A DNA stretch of 55,528 nt from Pseudoduganella namucuonensis (GTDB lineage Bacteria > Pseudomonadota > Gammaproteobacteria > Burkholderiales > Burkholderiaceae_D), in assembly GCF_900116645.1 (NCBI RefSeq), contig NZ_FPBO01000049.1, positions 1-55,528 on the forward strand. Direction: 5' to 3'. A program made the translations under genes and the position numbers. The notes beneath the pieces are model-generated. The model did not search any database, was not told where the DNA came from, and saw only the letters and a program-made list of their open reading frames with translations. Of the stretch, positions 9,157 through 16,714 are shown piece by piece. Each line of letters starts with the position of its first letter. The stretch's first letter is position 1.

Positions 9157-9915
9157 TCAAGCCGCGAAGCCGCCGTCGATGTGCAGGCTGGCGCCGGTGA
9201 CGAAGGCCGCCTCCGGGCTGGCGACATAGGCCACCATGCCGGCGATTTCGTCCGCGTGGCCGTGGCGAGGGATCGCCATCAGGCCGTGCATCACCTTGGC
9301 GAAGTCGCTGGTTTCCGGGTTCATGTCCGTGTTCACCGGGCCGGGTTGCACATTGTTGATGGTGATGCCGCGCGGCGCCAGGTCGCGCGACAGGCCCTGC
9401 ACCAGGCCAAGCAGCGCGGATTTGCTCATCGCGTAGACGGCCCCGCCGGCGAAGGGCATGCGCACGGCGTTGGTGCTGCCGATGTTGACGATGCGGCCGC
9501 CCTGGCCCATGAACGGCAGCACCGCCTGCACGGCCACGAACACCGCGCGCACGTTCACCGCCACCGTCAGGTCGAAGTCGGCCAGCGCGAACTCGCCCAC
9601 GTCGCCCATGCGCAGCACGCCGGCGTTGTTGACGAGGATGTCGATTTTGCCGAAATCGCGCGCCACCTGGCCGATGGCCGCCGTCAGCGCGGCGGCGTCG
9701 CCCGCGTCGGACTGGATGGCGATGGCGCGGCCGCCTTCCGCCTCGATGTCGGCCACCAGCGCCTGCGCCGTGTCGGCCGAGCTCTGATAGGTGAAGGCGA
9801 CGGTGGCGCCGCCGGCCGCGAGGCGGCGCACGACTGCCGCGCCGATGCCGCGCGCGCCGCCGGTGACGAAAGCGGTTTTGCCGGCGAAGGTGGTGCTGCT
9901 TGGGGTGGTGGTCAT
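9157..9915 (-). CDS. SDR family NAD(P)-dependent oxidoreductase
   Basis: A 252-aa classical short-chain dehydrogenase. The cofactor loop is TGGARGIG (residues 18-25), NNAG is at 96-99, and the catalytic Ser147, Tyr161 and Lys165 are all present (NIGSTNA; YAMSK). C-terminal FVTGASLHIDGGF matches 3-oxoacyl-ACP reductase/glucose dehydrogenase-like members; the substrate cannot be read from sequence. It lies head to head with a LysR gene 108 bp away, the usual arrangement for a LysR-controlled target. Confidence 0.88.
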   Translation of the reverse strand: MTTTPSSTTFAGKTAFVTGGARGIGAAVVRRLAAGGATVAFTYQSSADTAQALVADIEAEGGRAIAIQSDAGDAAALTAAIGQVARDFGKIDILVNNAGVLRMGDVGEFALADFDLTVAVNVRAVFVAVQAVLPFMGQGGRIVNIGSTNAVRMPFAGGAVYAMSKSALLGLVQGLSRDLAPRGITINNVQPGPVNTDMNPETSDFAKVMHGLMAIPRHGHADEIAGMVAYVASPEAAFVTGASLHIDGGFAA

Positions 9916-10023
9916 GGTGTTCTCCGTTTGCTTGGTTGATGAAGCGAGTATGGTCCGGAAATTAATGCGCCGGTAGCCGGCAATCGGTTATCGCAGTTTC
10001 AACCAACGGTATAAAATAGCCCC

Positions 10024-10956
10024 ATGGAACCCTTGAACTACCTCGCATCCTTCATCCAGAGCGCCGAGACCGGCAGTTTCTCGGCGGCGGCGCGTCGTCT
10101 GGGCCTCACACCGGCCGCCGTCAGCAAAAACGTGGCGCGGCTGGAGGCCAGCCTGGGCTTGCGCCTGTTCCAGCGCAGCACCCGCAGCCTGACGCTGACC
10201 AGCGGCGGCGAGCGCTTCCTGCATCAGGTGGGCGGGGCGTTTTCGACGGTGCAGGAGGCCATCGCCGGCGTGGCCAAGGACGACGGCCAGCCGGCCGGCG
10301 TGCTGAAAGTCGGCATGGCCCTGGCTTTCGGGCGCGAGCACCTGTTGCCGCTGCTGGACGATTTCCTGCTTCGCTATCCCGGCGTGCTGCCGGATTGGCA
10401 TTTCGACAACCATCCTGTGGATCTGGTGGGCGGCGGCTTCGACGCGGCCATCGGCGGCGGCATCGTCCTCTCGCCGGGCGTGATCGCGCGCGAACTGTTG
10501 CGGACCGACCTGCTGGTGGTGGCTTCGCCGGAGTATATGAAAGGCCGGGCGATGCCGGACCATCCGACCGAGTTGGCGCGGTTCGACGGTATCGTGCGCC
10601 GCTCCGCCAGCACCGGCCGCGCCAAGGTCTGGACGCTGCGCCACGACGATGGCGACGAGGGCCAGGCGCTGTTGCGTCCCCGCGTGATCTTCGACGACCC
10701 GGAGGCGATGGCCTACGCCGCCATGCGCGGCATCGGCGTCGCGCTGCTTCCCATGCCCCACGCCGCGCGCTGGCTCAAGTCCGGCGCGCTGCTGCGGCTG
10801 CTGCCCCGATGGCGGGGCGAGGCGGGGACGGTCTCCATCTACTACCCCAGCAAGAAAATGCTGCCGGCCAAAACCCGCGCCTTCGTCGACCACGTGGTCG
10901 AGCATTTCCGCCGCCCCGAGGTGGCGGCGGTGTTCGACAGCGGCCGCTATCGCTAG
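10024..10956 (+). CDS. LysR family transcriptional regulator
   Basis: A 310-aa regulator with an N-terminal winged HTH (residues about 5-62, containing GSFSAAARRLGLTPAAVSKN) and a periplasmic-binding-protein-like effector domain (about 90-300). AAVSKNVARLEASLGLRLF is the canonical recognition helix and wing. It is divergent from the SDR gene and probably regulates it and itself from the shared 108-bp region. Its 3' end abuts a long palindrome. Confidence 0.9.
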   Translation: MEPLNYLASFIQSAETGSFSAAARRLGLTPAAVSKNVARLEASLGLRLFQRSTRSLTLTSGGERFLHQVGGAFSTVQEAIAGVAKDDGQPAGVLKVGMALAFGREHLLPLLDDFLLRYPGVLPDWHFDNHPVDLVGGGFDAAIGGGIVLSPGVIARELLRTDLLVVASPEYMKGRAMPDHPTELARFDGIVRRSASTGRAKVWTLRHDDGDEGQALLRPRVIFDDPEAMAYAAMRGIGVALLPMPHAARWLKSGALLRLLPRWRGEAGTVSIYYPSKKMLPAKTRAFVDHVVEHFRRPEVAAVFDSGRYR

Positions 10957-10961
10957 CTGCG

Positions 10962-11128
10962 CTCAGAGGCTGAGAGTTTTTCGGGCGTGCCAGAGCAGCG
11001 CGCCAGAAAGTGGCCGATCGAGGCGCAAAGCACAGCCATAGCTCGGGCTATGGCGAGCATTTGCAACGACGAGCGGGCACTTTCTGGCGTGATGAGCGGG
11101 CATGATCGAAAGACTCTCAGCCTCTCAG
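10962..11128. repeat. 167-bp near-perfect palindrome between convergent genes
   Basis: The outer arms 10962-10983 and 11107-11128 match in 20 of 22 positions (12 bp, GAGGCTGAGAGT, perfect). Inner blocks also pair: CGCCAGAAAGTG at 11001-11012 against its complement around 11079-11090, and GCCATAGC (11035-11042) against GCTATGGC (11047-11054) with a 4-nt loop TCGG. All arms share one centre near 11045, so the whole element folds as a single long hairpin. It contains the stop codon of the AsnC gene and starts 5 bp after the LysR stop. It could be a MITE/REP-like element that now works as a bidirectional terminator. No transposase is linked. Confidence 0.8.
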
Positions 11129-11595
11129 GGTTCGACCGAGTGGGCCCGTTTCAGGCAGCGCAGCACGAAGGTGGAGCGGCTGTGGCGTATGCCCGGCAGC
11201 TTGTAGAGCTTCTTGCGCAGGAACTCCTCGTATCCCGCCGTGCCCGCGACCGCCACCTTGATCAGGTAATCGTAGTCGCCCGTCAGCAGATAGGCTTCCA
11301 TCACCTCCGGCAGTTCCGACAGCCCCTGGCCGAACTTGATCAGCATGTCGTCGTCATGCCGCTCCAGCGTAACTTCGATGATCACCGTGTCCGGCAATCC
11401 GAGCGCCTGCTGGTTGAGCAGCGCCGTGTAGCCCTCGATGACGCCACGCTCCTCGAGCGCGCGCACGCGGTTCCAGCACGGCGTCGTGGACAGGCCGACC
11501 TGTTCGGCCAGCTTGGTGTTGCTCAAACGGCCGTCGCGGCGCAGCGCCCGGAGGATGCGGCGGTCGGTTTCGTCGATTTCTGGATGGGAATTCAT
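11125..11595 (-). CDS. Lrp/AsnC family transcriptional regulator
   Basis: A 156-aa regulator. The N-terminal HTH (residues about 6-60; LSNTKLAEQVGLSTTPCWNR is the Lrp signature) is followed by the RAM ligand domain (about 70-145; VMEAYLLTGDYDYLIKV is diagnostic). Such proteins sense amino acids and bind AT-rich dyads. The divergent neighbour encodes an ACT-like protein, and the 96-bp region between them holds two such dyads. The stop codon lies inside the arm of the long palindrome, so the last residues may have been altered by that insertion. Confidence 0.92.
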   Translation of the reverse strand: MNSHPEIDETDRRILRALRRDGRLSNTKLAEQVGLSTTPCWNRVRALEERGVIEGYTALLNQQALGLPDTVIIEVTLERHDDDMLIKFGQGLSELPEVMEAYLLTGDYDYLIKVAVAGTAGYEEFLRKKLYKLPGIRHSRSTFVLRCLKRAHSVEP

Positions 11596-11613
11596 GATTT
11601 TCGATGATCTGTG

Positions 11614-11657
11614 GAAGAATATTCTTCATTCTACAATTATCCGGACAATATTTGGAT
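11614..11657. promoter_or_regulatory. probable Lrp/AsnC operator pair
   Basis: GAAGAATATTCTTC at 11614-11627 is a perfect 14-bp palindrome. A second, imperfect dyad ATCC...CAATATTT...GGAT lies about 11639-11657. Both are centred on AATATT, with centres about 29 bp apart, near three helical turns. AT-rich dyads with this core resemble the Lrp consensus, and they sit between the divergent AsnC and ACT-like genes in otherwise GC-rich DNA. Confidence 0.55.
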
Positions 11658-11691
11658 GCCTATTCCATGGCTGGGGGATTATAGTTATTGC

Positions 11692-12027
11692 ATGAAAACC
11701 ACAACCCTACACCCCCAAAAAAGCCTGCGCTTCTGTGTAGAAGCGGACGCAGCCCTCTCCACGCTCGAGAACGCGCTCGCGATTGTGCGCCGGGCCGGGA
11801 TTGAACTGGGTGGTCTGCGAATTAGCCCTGGCGAGGAGGGGATGGATGTGTGGATGCGGCTGTCTGCCCCGGAGGAGGATCTTCTGACCCTGTGCCGCCA
11901 GCGCCTGAACAATGTCGTCGGCGTGCTGGCGATCCGCGAATTCCCGCGCCCGGCCGAGGCGCCGGCGCCGGCGCAGTCGAACCCGCCCGACATGCGCGCC
12001 ATGGCCGCGCGCCTCGCGACGGGATAG
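11692..12027 (+). CDS. ACT-like small protein (IlvM-like)
   Basis: A 111-aa protein. Residues about 10-85 (LRFCVEADAALSTLENALAI, then RAGIELGGLRI and LCRQRLNNVVGVLAIREF) have the beta-alpha-beta-beta-alpha-beta pattern of an ACT domain, as in the small regulatory subunit of acetolactate synthase II. No large acetolactate synthase subunit is nearby, so it may instead be a free-standing amino-acid sensor. It is divergent from the AsnC gene and likely its target. The C-terminal tail is Pro/Ala-rich. Assignment rests on pattern only. Confidence 0.55.
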   Translation: MKTTTLHPQKSLRFCVEADAALSTLENALAIVRRAGIELGGLRISPGEEGMDVWMRLSAPEEDLLTLCRQRLNNVVGVLAIREFPRPAEAPAPAQSNPPDMRAMAARLATG

Positions 12028-12030
12028 CGT

Positions 12031-13077
12031 TCAGCCGTATCGCCGCAGGCAATCCCGATAGAGCGCCAGCGCCGCCATGGCGGCGGCGGTGCTGAACACG
12101 CCATGCTGGTCGCGCACCAGGCTGCCCGTGCCCGGCCGGCCCACTTGGTATTGCCCCAAGTCCGGCGACGTGCTGCCCGGCGTGGGAATGCGCAGAATGG
12201 GAGCGCCGCCCCAGTGACCGCCGCGCTGGGCATCGAGCAGCCAGCGCGCCGCCGCGTGCGCGGCGTCGTCGCAGCGGCGATCCGGCCAAGCCAGCAGCGC
12301 CGACAGCGCCATGGCGGTGGAGAAGGCGTGGGGTGGCGCGCCCGCGTCGCCGAAACCGCCGCCGGCCTGCTGCCGCGCCAGCAGGCCGGCGGCCGCGGCG
12401 CGCCATATGCTTGGCGTCAACCGCCGGCCGGCCGCCAAGGCCCGCAGCGCCTGCGCCGTCGCATAGGCGTTTCCCTGCCACCAGTAGGAGCTCCACAGGC
12501 CTTCGGGGTCTTGCGCCCGGACCAGCTCCGCCAGCACTTGCCGCACGTGCGCGTGGCCCACCAGGCCATGCAGCATCAGGGCCTGGACGGCGACGGCGGA
12601 CACGCGGGTGTGCATGGCGCGCCAACCCGCGGTCTGTTCCGGCGCCGCCTCGACGTAGCGTTCCATCCCGTCCTCGACCGCATAGGTCGCGTAACCCGGG
12701 CCCTGCGCGTGCCGCTGGACATAGGACAGCGCCCGCAGCACCATCGAGGGCTTGACGATGGTCGCCGTCGACATCGCGAGCAGCACCCAGGCGGTGCTGT
12801 CGCAGTCCGGCGGCACCTGTTCGTTGTACGCCCATCCGCCGGATGGACGCTGCCGCCGCAGCAGCGCGGAGAGGGTTTCCGCGCAGGCGCCGCGCAGCAC
12901 GCCGGAGCTGCCGGCGCAATAGGCGACGAAGCCGGAAACCCAGTCCGCGCTTTCGCCGGCCAGCGTGTCGAAGTCGCGCCACAGCAGATCGGGACCGCGC
13001 GCGTCCTCGAGGTAGGACGCGGCGGCGGCGATCGCCGCGTTCAGCGTCGCCGTCGTCGCGGGCGTCGCCATGGTCAT
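12031..13077 (-). CDS. squalene-cyclase/prenyltransferase repeat protein of the isoprenoid operon
   Basis: A 348-aa all-helical protein with repeated QW-like units: QRPSGGWAYNEQ, QDPEGLWSSYWW, QQAGGGFGDAG and AQRGGHWGG, as in alpha/alpha-barrel terpene cyclases and prenyltransferase beta subunits. D91-C-D93-S-T-A-W sits where class II cyclases carry DxDD; the central Asp is kept but the last is Ser. At 348 aa there is room for one barrel, whereas class II cyclases usually have two. The ATG at 13077 overlaps the stop of the upstream gene (ATGA), so it is the last gene of the operon. It could be a small class II cyclase or a partner subunit; substrate unknown. Confidence 0.65.
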   Translation of the reverse strand: MTMATPATTATLNAAIAAAASYLEDARGPDLLWRDFDTLAGESADWVSGFVAYCAGSSGVLRGACAETLSALLRRQRPSGGWAYNEQVPPDCDSTAWVLLAMSTATIVKPSMVLRALSYVQRHAQGPGYATYAVEDGMERYVEAAPEQTAGWRAMHTRVSAVAVQALMLHGLVGHAHVRQVLAELVRAQDPEGLWSSYWWQGNAYATAQALRALAAGRRLTPSIWRAAAAGLLARQQAGGGFGDAGAPPHAFSTAMALSALLAWPDRRCDDAAHAAARWLLDAQRGGHWGGAPILRIPTPGSTSPDLGQYQVGRPGTGSLVRDQHGVFSTAAAMAALALYRDCLRRYG

Positions 13078-14198
13078 TCCAGCCACATGCGGACGTGGCA
13101 GGCCAGCAGGCGGTCTAGGTCGCCCGCCTTGTCCGGCCCGCCGAGTTGCAGCGCGGCCCGGACGCACAACAGCGAGTCGCGGATGGACGCCGCCGCCGCG
13201 ACGATGTGGTCGCTGTCGATCAGCGCCGTCAGATTGCCGCGTATGTCGGACGGCGCGTAGTTCTCGGCGCGCGCCAGCAGCGAGTTCAAGGCGCCGCCGC
13301 GGGAGTCGCCGATCACGTCGACCAGGTCGTCCGTGAGCCAGAATATGGTCCCCATCTCCGTGGCAAGGTTGTCGGCGAGCGCGGTGTTGAAGCCGCTCGG
13401 GTCCGGCAGCGCGCAGATCGCGCTGATGATGAGGAAGGGCAGCGCCGATTTCGCCCTCGATATGTCCAGTCTTTCCTTCGCCGTGGCGGCGTCCGCGCGC
13501 GAGGAACGCATTTCGGCGGCGTAGGCGCTAGCCAGCAGGGAGGCCAGGCGCTTGAAAGCCGGGCCATCGGCGCCGGCGGCGAGCCGGTACAGGCGCTGGT
13601 AGACGGCGGCGATGGTCTGCAGCAGCAGCCGGATCTCGGGCGCCTCGCTTTCCAGCGCGGCGGCGTTCAGCGCGCCGGGGCTGGCGGCCCCGGAATGCAG
13701 CCGCTGGAGCGTGCCGGAATTGAAGTGGGAGGCGAATTCCGGTATCAACTCCGGTTGCGCGTCGTGCAGGAGGTCGAAGATGGAAATGCCGAAATTGAAC
13801 AGGCCGCAGGTTTCCGAGATCGTCTCGTCCACCTGCGCGCCGGCGGCGCGCTGCAGGGCGTCGCCCAGGCCATGGCCGAAGGCCAGCGCCATCGGCGTGG
13901 AGGACTTGAAGCGCCGGTTGGCGATGCCGAACATGGACGGCGACATCAACCAGCGCCGGTCGTCCGCGGCCAGGGCCTCGGACAGGAGGCCGTCGCGCAG
14001 CCTCTCGCCGCGCGCCTTTTGCGCCTTGCGGAAGGCCATGAAGTCCGGGGTGGCGGGCCATAGCTCCGCCGCCTCCAGGGCGTTCACCAATGTGCGGCGC
14101 CCGCGCAGCCAGATTTCATCGAGCAGGAAGCCGACCGGCCATTCGCTGGTCCGCTCATTTGCCTGGGCGCTGGTCCGGCCCGGTGCCGCCGCGTTCAT
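13074..14198 (-). CDS. class I isoprenoid-fold enzyme (prenyl/terpene synthase-like)
   Basis: A 374-aa, mostly helical protein. Two Asp-rich motifs are placed as in trans-prenyl synthases and squalene-synthase-like enzymes: D142-L-L-H-D146 in FGISIFDLLHD, and D290-D-L-V-D294 followed by VIGDSRGGAL. The first lacks the doubled Asp of DDxxD, so catalysis may differ. Overlapping start/stop codons on both sides (ATGA at 14195-14198 and 13074-13077) couple it to its neighbours. It may condense or cyclise the polyprenyl diphosphate made by the first gene of the operon. I do not recognise a characterised homologue. Confidence 0.6.
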   Translation of the reverse strand: MNAAAPGRTSAQANERTSEWPVGFLLDEIWLRGRRTLVNALEAAELWPATPDFMAFRKAQKARGERLRDGLLSEALAADDRRWLMSPSMFGIANRRFKSSTPMALAFGHGLGDALQRAAGAQVDETISETCGLFNFGISIFDLLHDAQPELIPEFASHFNSGTLQRLHSGAASPGALNAAALESEAPEIRLLLQTIAAVYQRLYRLAAGADGPAFKRLASLLASAYAAEMRSSRADAATAKERLDISRAKSALPFLIISAICALPDPSGFNTALADNLATEMGTIFWLTDDLVDVIGDSRGGALNSLLARAENYAPSDIRGNLTALIDSDHIVAAAASIRDSLLCVRAALQLGGPDKAGDLDRLLACHVRMWLE

Positions 14199-14383
14199 GG
14201 CCGTTCTTTCTCGATCAGCGGCCGGCTGCCGAGGTAGCGGTTGGCCTTCATTTCCAGCTCCCGCATGGAGCCGACCAGCGGCCGCGGTTTCAGTTGCGGG
14301 ATCCGCGACACCGTCTGGTCGTATTCCGCGTGGCTTCTTACGTCGTGCCGGCCGTCCTGACAATTGCCGCTGATCCAAGACAT
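14195..14383 (-). CDS. 62-aa unknown peptide in the isoprenoid operon
   Basis: A small, hydrophilic protein starting MSWISGNCQDGRHDVRSHAE, with Trp3 and Cys8 near the N-terminus, and ending in a basic stretch (LGSRPLIEKERP). A strong ribosome site AGGAG (14391-14395) lies 7 nt upstream of the ATG and overlaps the stop of the polyprenyl synthetase; its own stop overlaps the next start (ATGA). Deliberate translation is therefore likely. It has no signal peptide or known domain. It could be an accessory protein or a peptide substrate; a gene order of prenyl synthase then small peptide recalls comQ-comX, but ComX is modified on a C-terminal Trp, which this lacks. Confidence 0.6.
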   Translation of the reverse strand: MSWISGNCQDGRHDVRSHAEYDQTVSRIPQLKPRPLVGSMRELEMKANRYLGSRPLIEKERP

Positions 14384-14393
14384 GGTGTTTCTC

Positions 14394-15224
14394 CTAATTG
14401 GACATGACAGTTTCCGCTTCCGAGGCGATTTGCTGCGCAAATTGCCGGAACCAGCCCTCGAGGCATACCCGCGCCCGCGCCGGCAATTGTTTCAGGGCGT
14501 CGCGCGCGCTTGCCAGATGCCGCTCCAGCGCCTGCGACGCGGCGCCCGCCTCGCGGTCATCGCCGGCGTCGACGCAATCGTCGTGCGCCTGATAGGCTAG
14601 ACCAACCGCGTGTCCGAAAGTTTCGTAGGCGTGGGCGATGTCTTCGTGGCGGTCCATCGGCAGCACCGCGACCCGGGCGGCATAGCCGAACAGAGAGGCG
14701 GTCTTGCGGGAGTTGACGAGGGGATCCTGCGCGTTGGAGGGCAGCTGGCCGCTGCACATGATGCCCACGATGGTGGACTGGCCGGCGATCGCCTCTATCC
14801 GTTTCGCCGCTGACACCGGCGTCGCGCACAGGGCGCGGAAGGCGGCCGCCAGTATGGCAACGGCGAGCAGCTCCGCGGCGGCCACGCCGTGCACCACGTG
14901 GAAGCAGGGCTTGTTGCGCCTGAGCAGCGCATTGCCCATCGAGGGCAGGTCGTCGAGCAGCAGGCTGGCGGCGTGCACCAGCTCTATGCTGACCGCGAGC
15001 GGCAGGACCTGCATTTGCGGCACGCCCGCCGCGCGCCCGATTTCCAGGCACAGCCTGCCGCGTATGCGCTTGCCGCCGCTGGTGGCGTAGCCGGCGAGCG
15101 GTATCAGCGACTTGGGCAGGGACGAGGCCAGGGCGCGCTCCATGCCGTCGTTCAACAGCGTGCACATTTCCCCGGCCGGATCGCGTGCGGCGGCGGCCCC
15201 CGCGACGTGTTGGCGTCCATTCAT
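14394..15224 (-). CDS. polyprenyl synthetase family protein (FPP/GGPP synthase-like)
   Basis: A 276-aa isoprenyl diphosphate synthase homologue, first gene of the operon. Seen are GGKRIRGRL (substrate-binding Lys/Arg), the first Asp region D91-D-L-P-S-M-G97 and the second D215-D-C-V-D219 in AHDDCVDAGDD. Usual FPP/GGPP synthases read DDLPxMD; here the last Asp is Gly, which should weaken Mg2+/diphosphate binding. LLRRNKPCFHVVHG after it matches the family. ATG at 15224 has GGGGAAG upstream. It would supply a C15-C20 diphosphate, or act as a non-canonical transferase. Confidence 0.82.
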   Translation of the reverse strand: MNGRQHVAGAAAARDPAGEMCTLLNDGMERALASSLPKSLIPLAGYATSGGKRIRGRLCLEIGRAAGVPQMQVLPLAVSIELVHAASLLLDDLPSMGNALLRRNKPCFHVVHGVAAAELLAVAILAAAFRALCATPVSAAKRIEAIAGQSTIVGIMCSGQLPSNAQDPLVNSRKTASLFGYAARVAVLPMDRHEDIAHAYETFGHAVGLAYQAHDDCVDAGDDREAGAASQALERHLASARDALKQLPARARVCLEGWFRQFAQQIASEAETVMSN

Positions 15225-15378
15225 AAACGCTTCCCCAAGAATGACTAGTCTGTGGGATATGGTGTGCGCGATGGGAAACGGGCGCTTGACGGCTGTCACG
15301 CGCCGGGATGCCGGAAAAGGGTGGGGCGCCGCGGCCGTATCGTGAGCGGACGCGGCGGAATCGCAAAAATCAGCCGGA

Positions 15379-16677
15379 TCAGCCCGGCAAATAGGCGTAC
15401 TTGAAGGCGAACACGATGGCGATGATCCACACGATGGGCTTGACCTCGCGCGCGCGGCCGGTCAGCAGCTTGAGCACCGCGTAGGTGATGAAGCCGAAGG
15501 CGATGCCGTGGGCGATGGAATAGGTGAACGGGATCAGCATGGCGGTGATCGCGGCCGGCACGCTTTCGGTGGTTTCGCCCCAATCCAGGTCGGCCAGGTC
15601 GCGCAGCATCAGGCAGGACACGAACAGCAGCGCGGGCGCGGTGGCGTAGGGCGGCACCACGGCCGCCAGCGGGGAGATGAACAGGCAGGCCAGGAACAGC
15701 ACGGCGACCGTCAGCGCGGTCAGGCCGGTGCGGCCGCCGGCCTGCACGCCGGAGGCGCTTTCCACATAGGCCGTGGTGCTGGACGTGCCCAGCAGCGAGC
15801 CGCCCACGATGGCCACGCTGTCCGCCAGCAGGGCCCTGTTCAGGCGCTCCATCTTGCCGCTGACCAGCAGGCCGGCGCGGGCGGCCACGCCCATCAGGGT
15901 GCCGGTGGCGTCGAACAGTTCCACCAGGAAGAACACCAGCACCACGTTGACGATGCCGACCGACAGCGCGCCCTTGATGTCGAGCTGCAGCAGCGTCGGC
16001 GCCAGCGACGGCGGCGCGGAGAACAAGCCATTGAACTTGTTGCCGCCGAAGACGAAGCTGAGGATGGTCACCAGCACGATGCCGATCAGGATCGCGCCCT
16101 TGACCTTGAGCCGGTCCAGCGCCACGATCAGCATGAAGCCGAAGATGGCCATCAGCGCCTGCGGCTTGTGCAGGTCGCCGGCGCTCACCATGGTGGCGGG
16201 GTTGGCGGTGACGATGCCGGCGCTTTTCAAGGCGATCAAGCCCAGGAACAGGCCCAGGCCCGCCGTGATGGCGGTGCGCAGCGAGTGCGGGATGCCGTTG
16301 ACGATCATCCCGCGCAGCCCGAGCAGGCTGACCACCACGAACAGGCAGCCGGAAATGAACACGGCGCCCAGCGCGGACTGCCACGGCACGCCCATGCCCA
16401 GCACCACGGCGTAGGCGAAATAGGCGTTCAGGCCCATGCCCGGCGCCATGCCGATCGGGTAGTTGGCGTACAGCGCCATGATCGCCGTTCCCAGCGCCGC
16501 CGCAAGGCAGGTGGCGACGAACACCGCCTCCTTGGGCACACCCGCGTCGCCCAGGATGGCCGGGTTGACGAAGATGATATAGGCCATGGTCAGGAAGGTG
16601 GTGACGCCGGCCACCAGCTCCGTCCTGACGTCGGACCCGGCGTCGCGCAACCGGAACAGTTTTTCTGTGATCGACAT
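15379..16677 (-). CDS. NCS2 family purine permease (AzgA-like)
   Basis: A 432-aa inner-membrane H+ symporter for adenine/guanine/hypoxanthine-type purines. There are 12-14 predicted helices. Family marks are YPIGMAPGMGLNAYFAY (near 90), GTSSTTAYVESASGVQAGG (near 300) and a final helix FAFKYAYLPG. The ATG follows the ABC-F stop by 37 nt on the same strand, so the two may be cotranscribed. That gap is too short for a purine riboswitch and none is visible. The isoprenoid operon starts about 150 bp downstream of its stop, also on the minus strand. Confidence 0.9.
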   Translation of the reverse strand: MSITEKLFRLRDAGSDVRTELVAGVTTFLTMAYIIFVNPAILGDAGVPKEAVFVATCLAAALGTAIMALYANYPIGMAPGMGLNAYFAYAVVLGMGVPWQSALGAVFISGCLFVVVSLLGLRGMIVNGIPHSLRTAITAGLGLFLGLIALKSAGIVTANPATMVSAGDLHKPQALMAIFGFMLIVALDRLKVKGAILIGIVLVTILSFVFGGNKFNGLFSAPPSLAPTLLQLDIKGALSVGIVNVVLVFFLVELFDATGTLMGVAARAGLLVSGKMERLNRALLADSVAIVGGSLLGTSSTTAYVESASGVQAGGRTGLTALTVAVLFLACLFISPLAAVVPPYATAPALLFVSCLMLRDLADLDWGETTESVPAAITAMLIPFTYSIAHGIAFGFITYAVLKLLTGRAREVKPIVWIIAIVFAFKYAYLPG

Positions 16678-16714
16678 CGCCGCTCCCCAATGTGGTTATA
16701 TGAAGATGAGCATA

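Noticed and set aside
10010..10017. TATAAAAT as a -10 box for the LysR gene
   Set aside because: It would place transcription start at or inside the start codon, and no -35 match is at the right distance.
14195..14383. The 62-aa peptide as a direct ComX homologue
   Set aside because: It lacks a C-terminal Trp and any ComX-like tail; only gene order is similar.
16678..16714. Possible purine riboswitch before the purine permease
   Set aside because: The gap to the upstream gene is only 37 bp and has none of the conserved purine aptamer loops.
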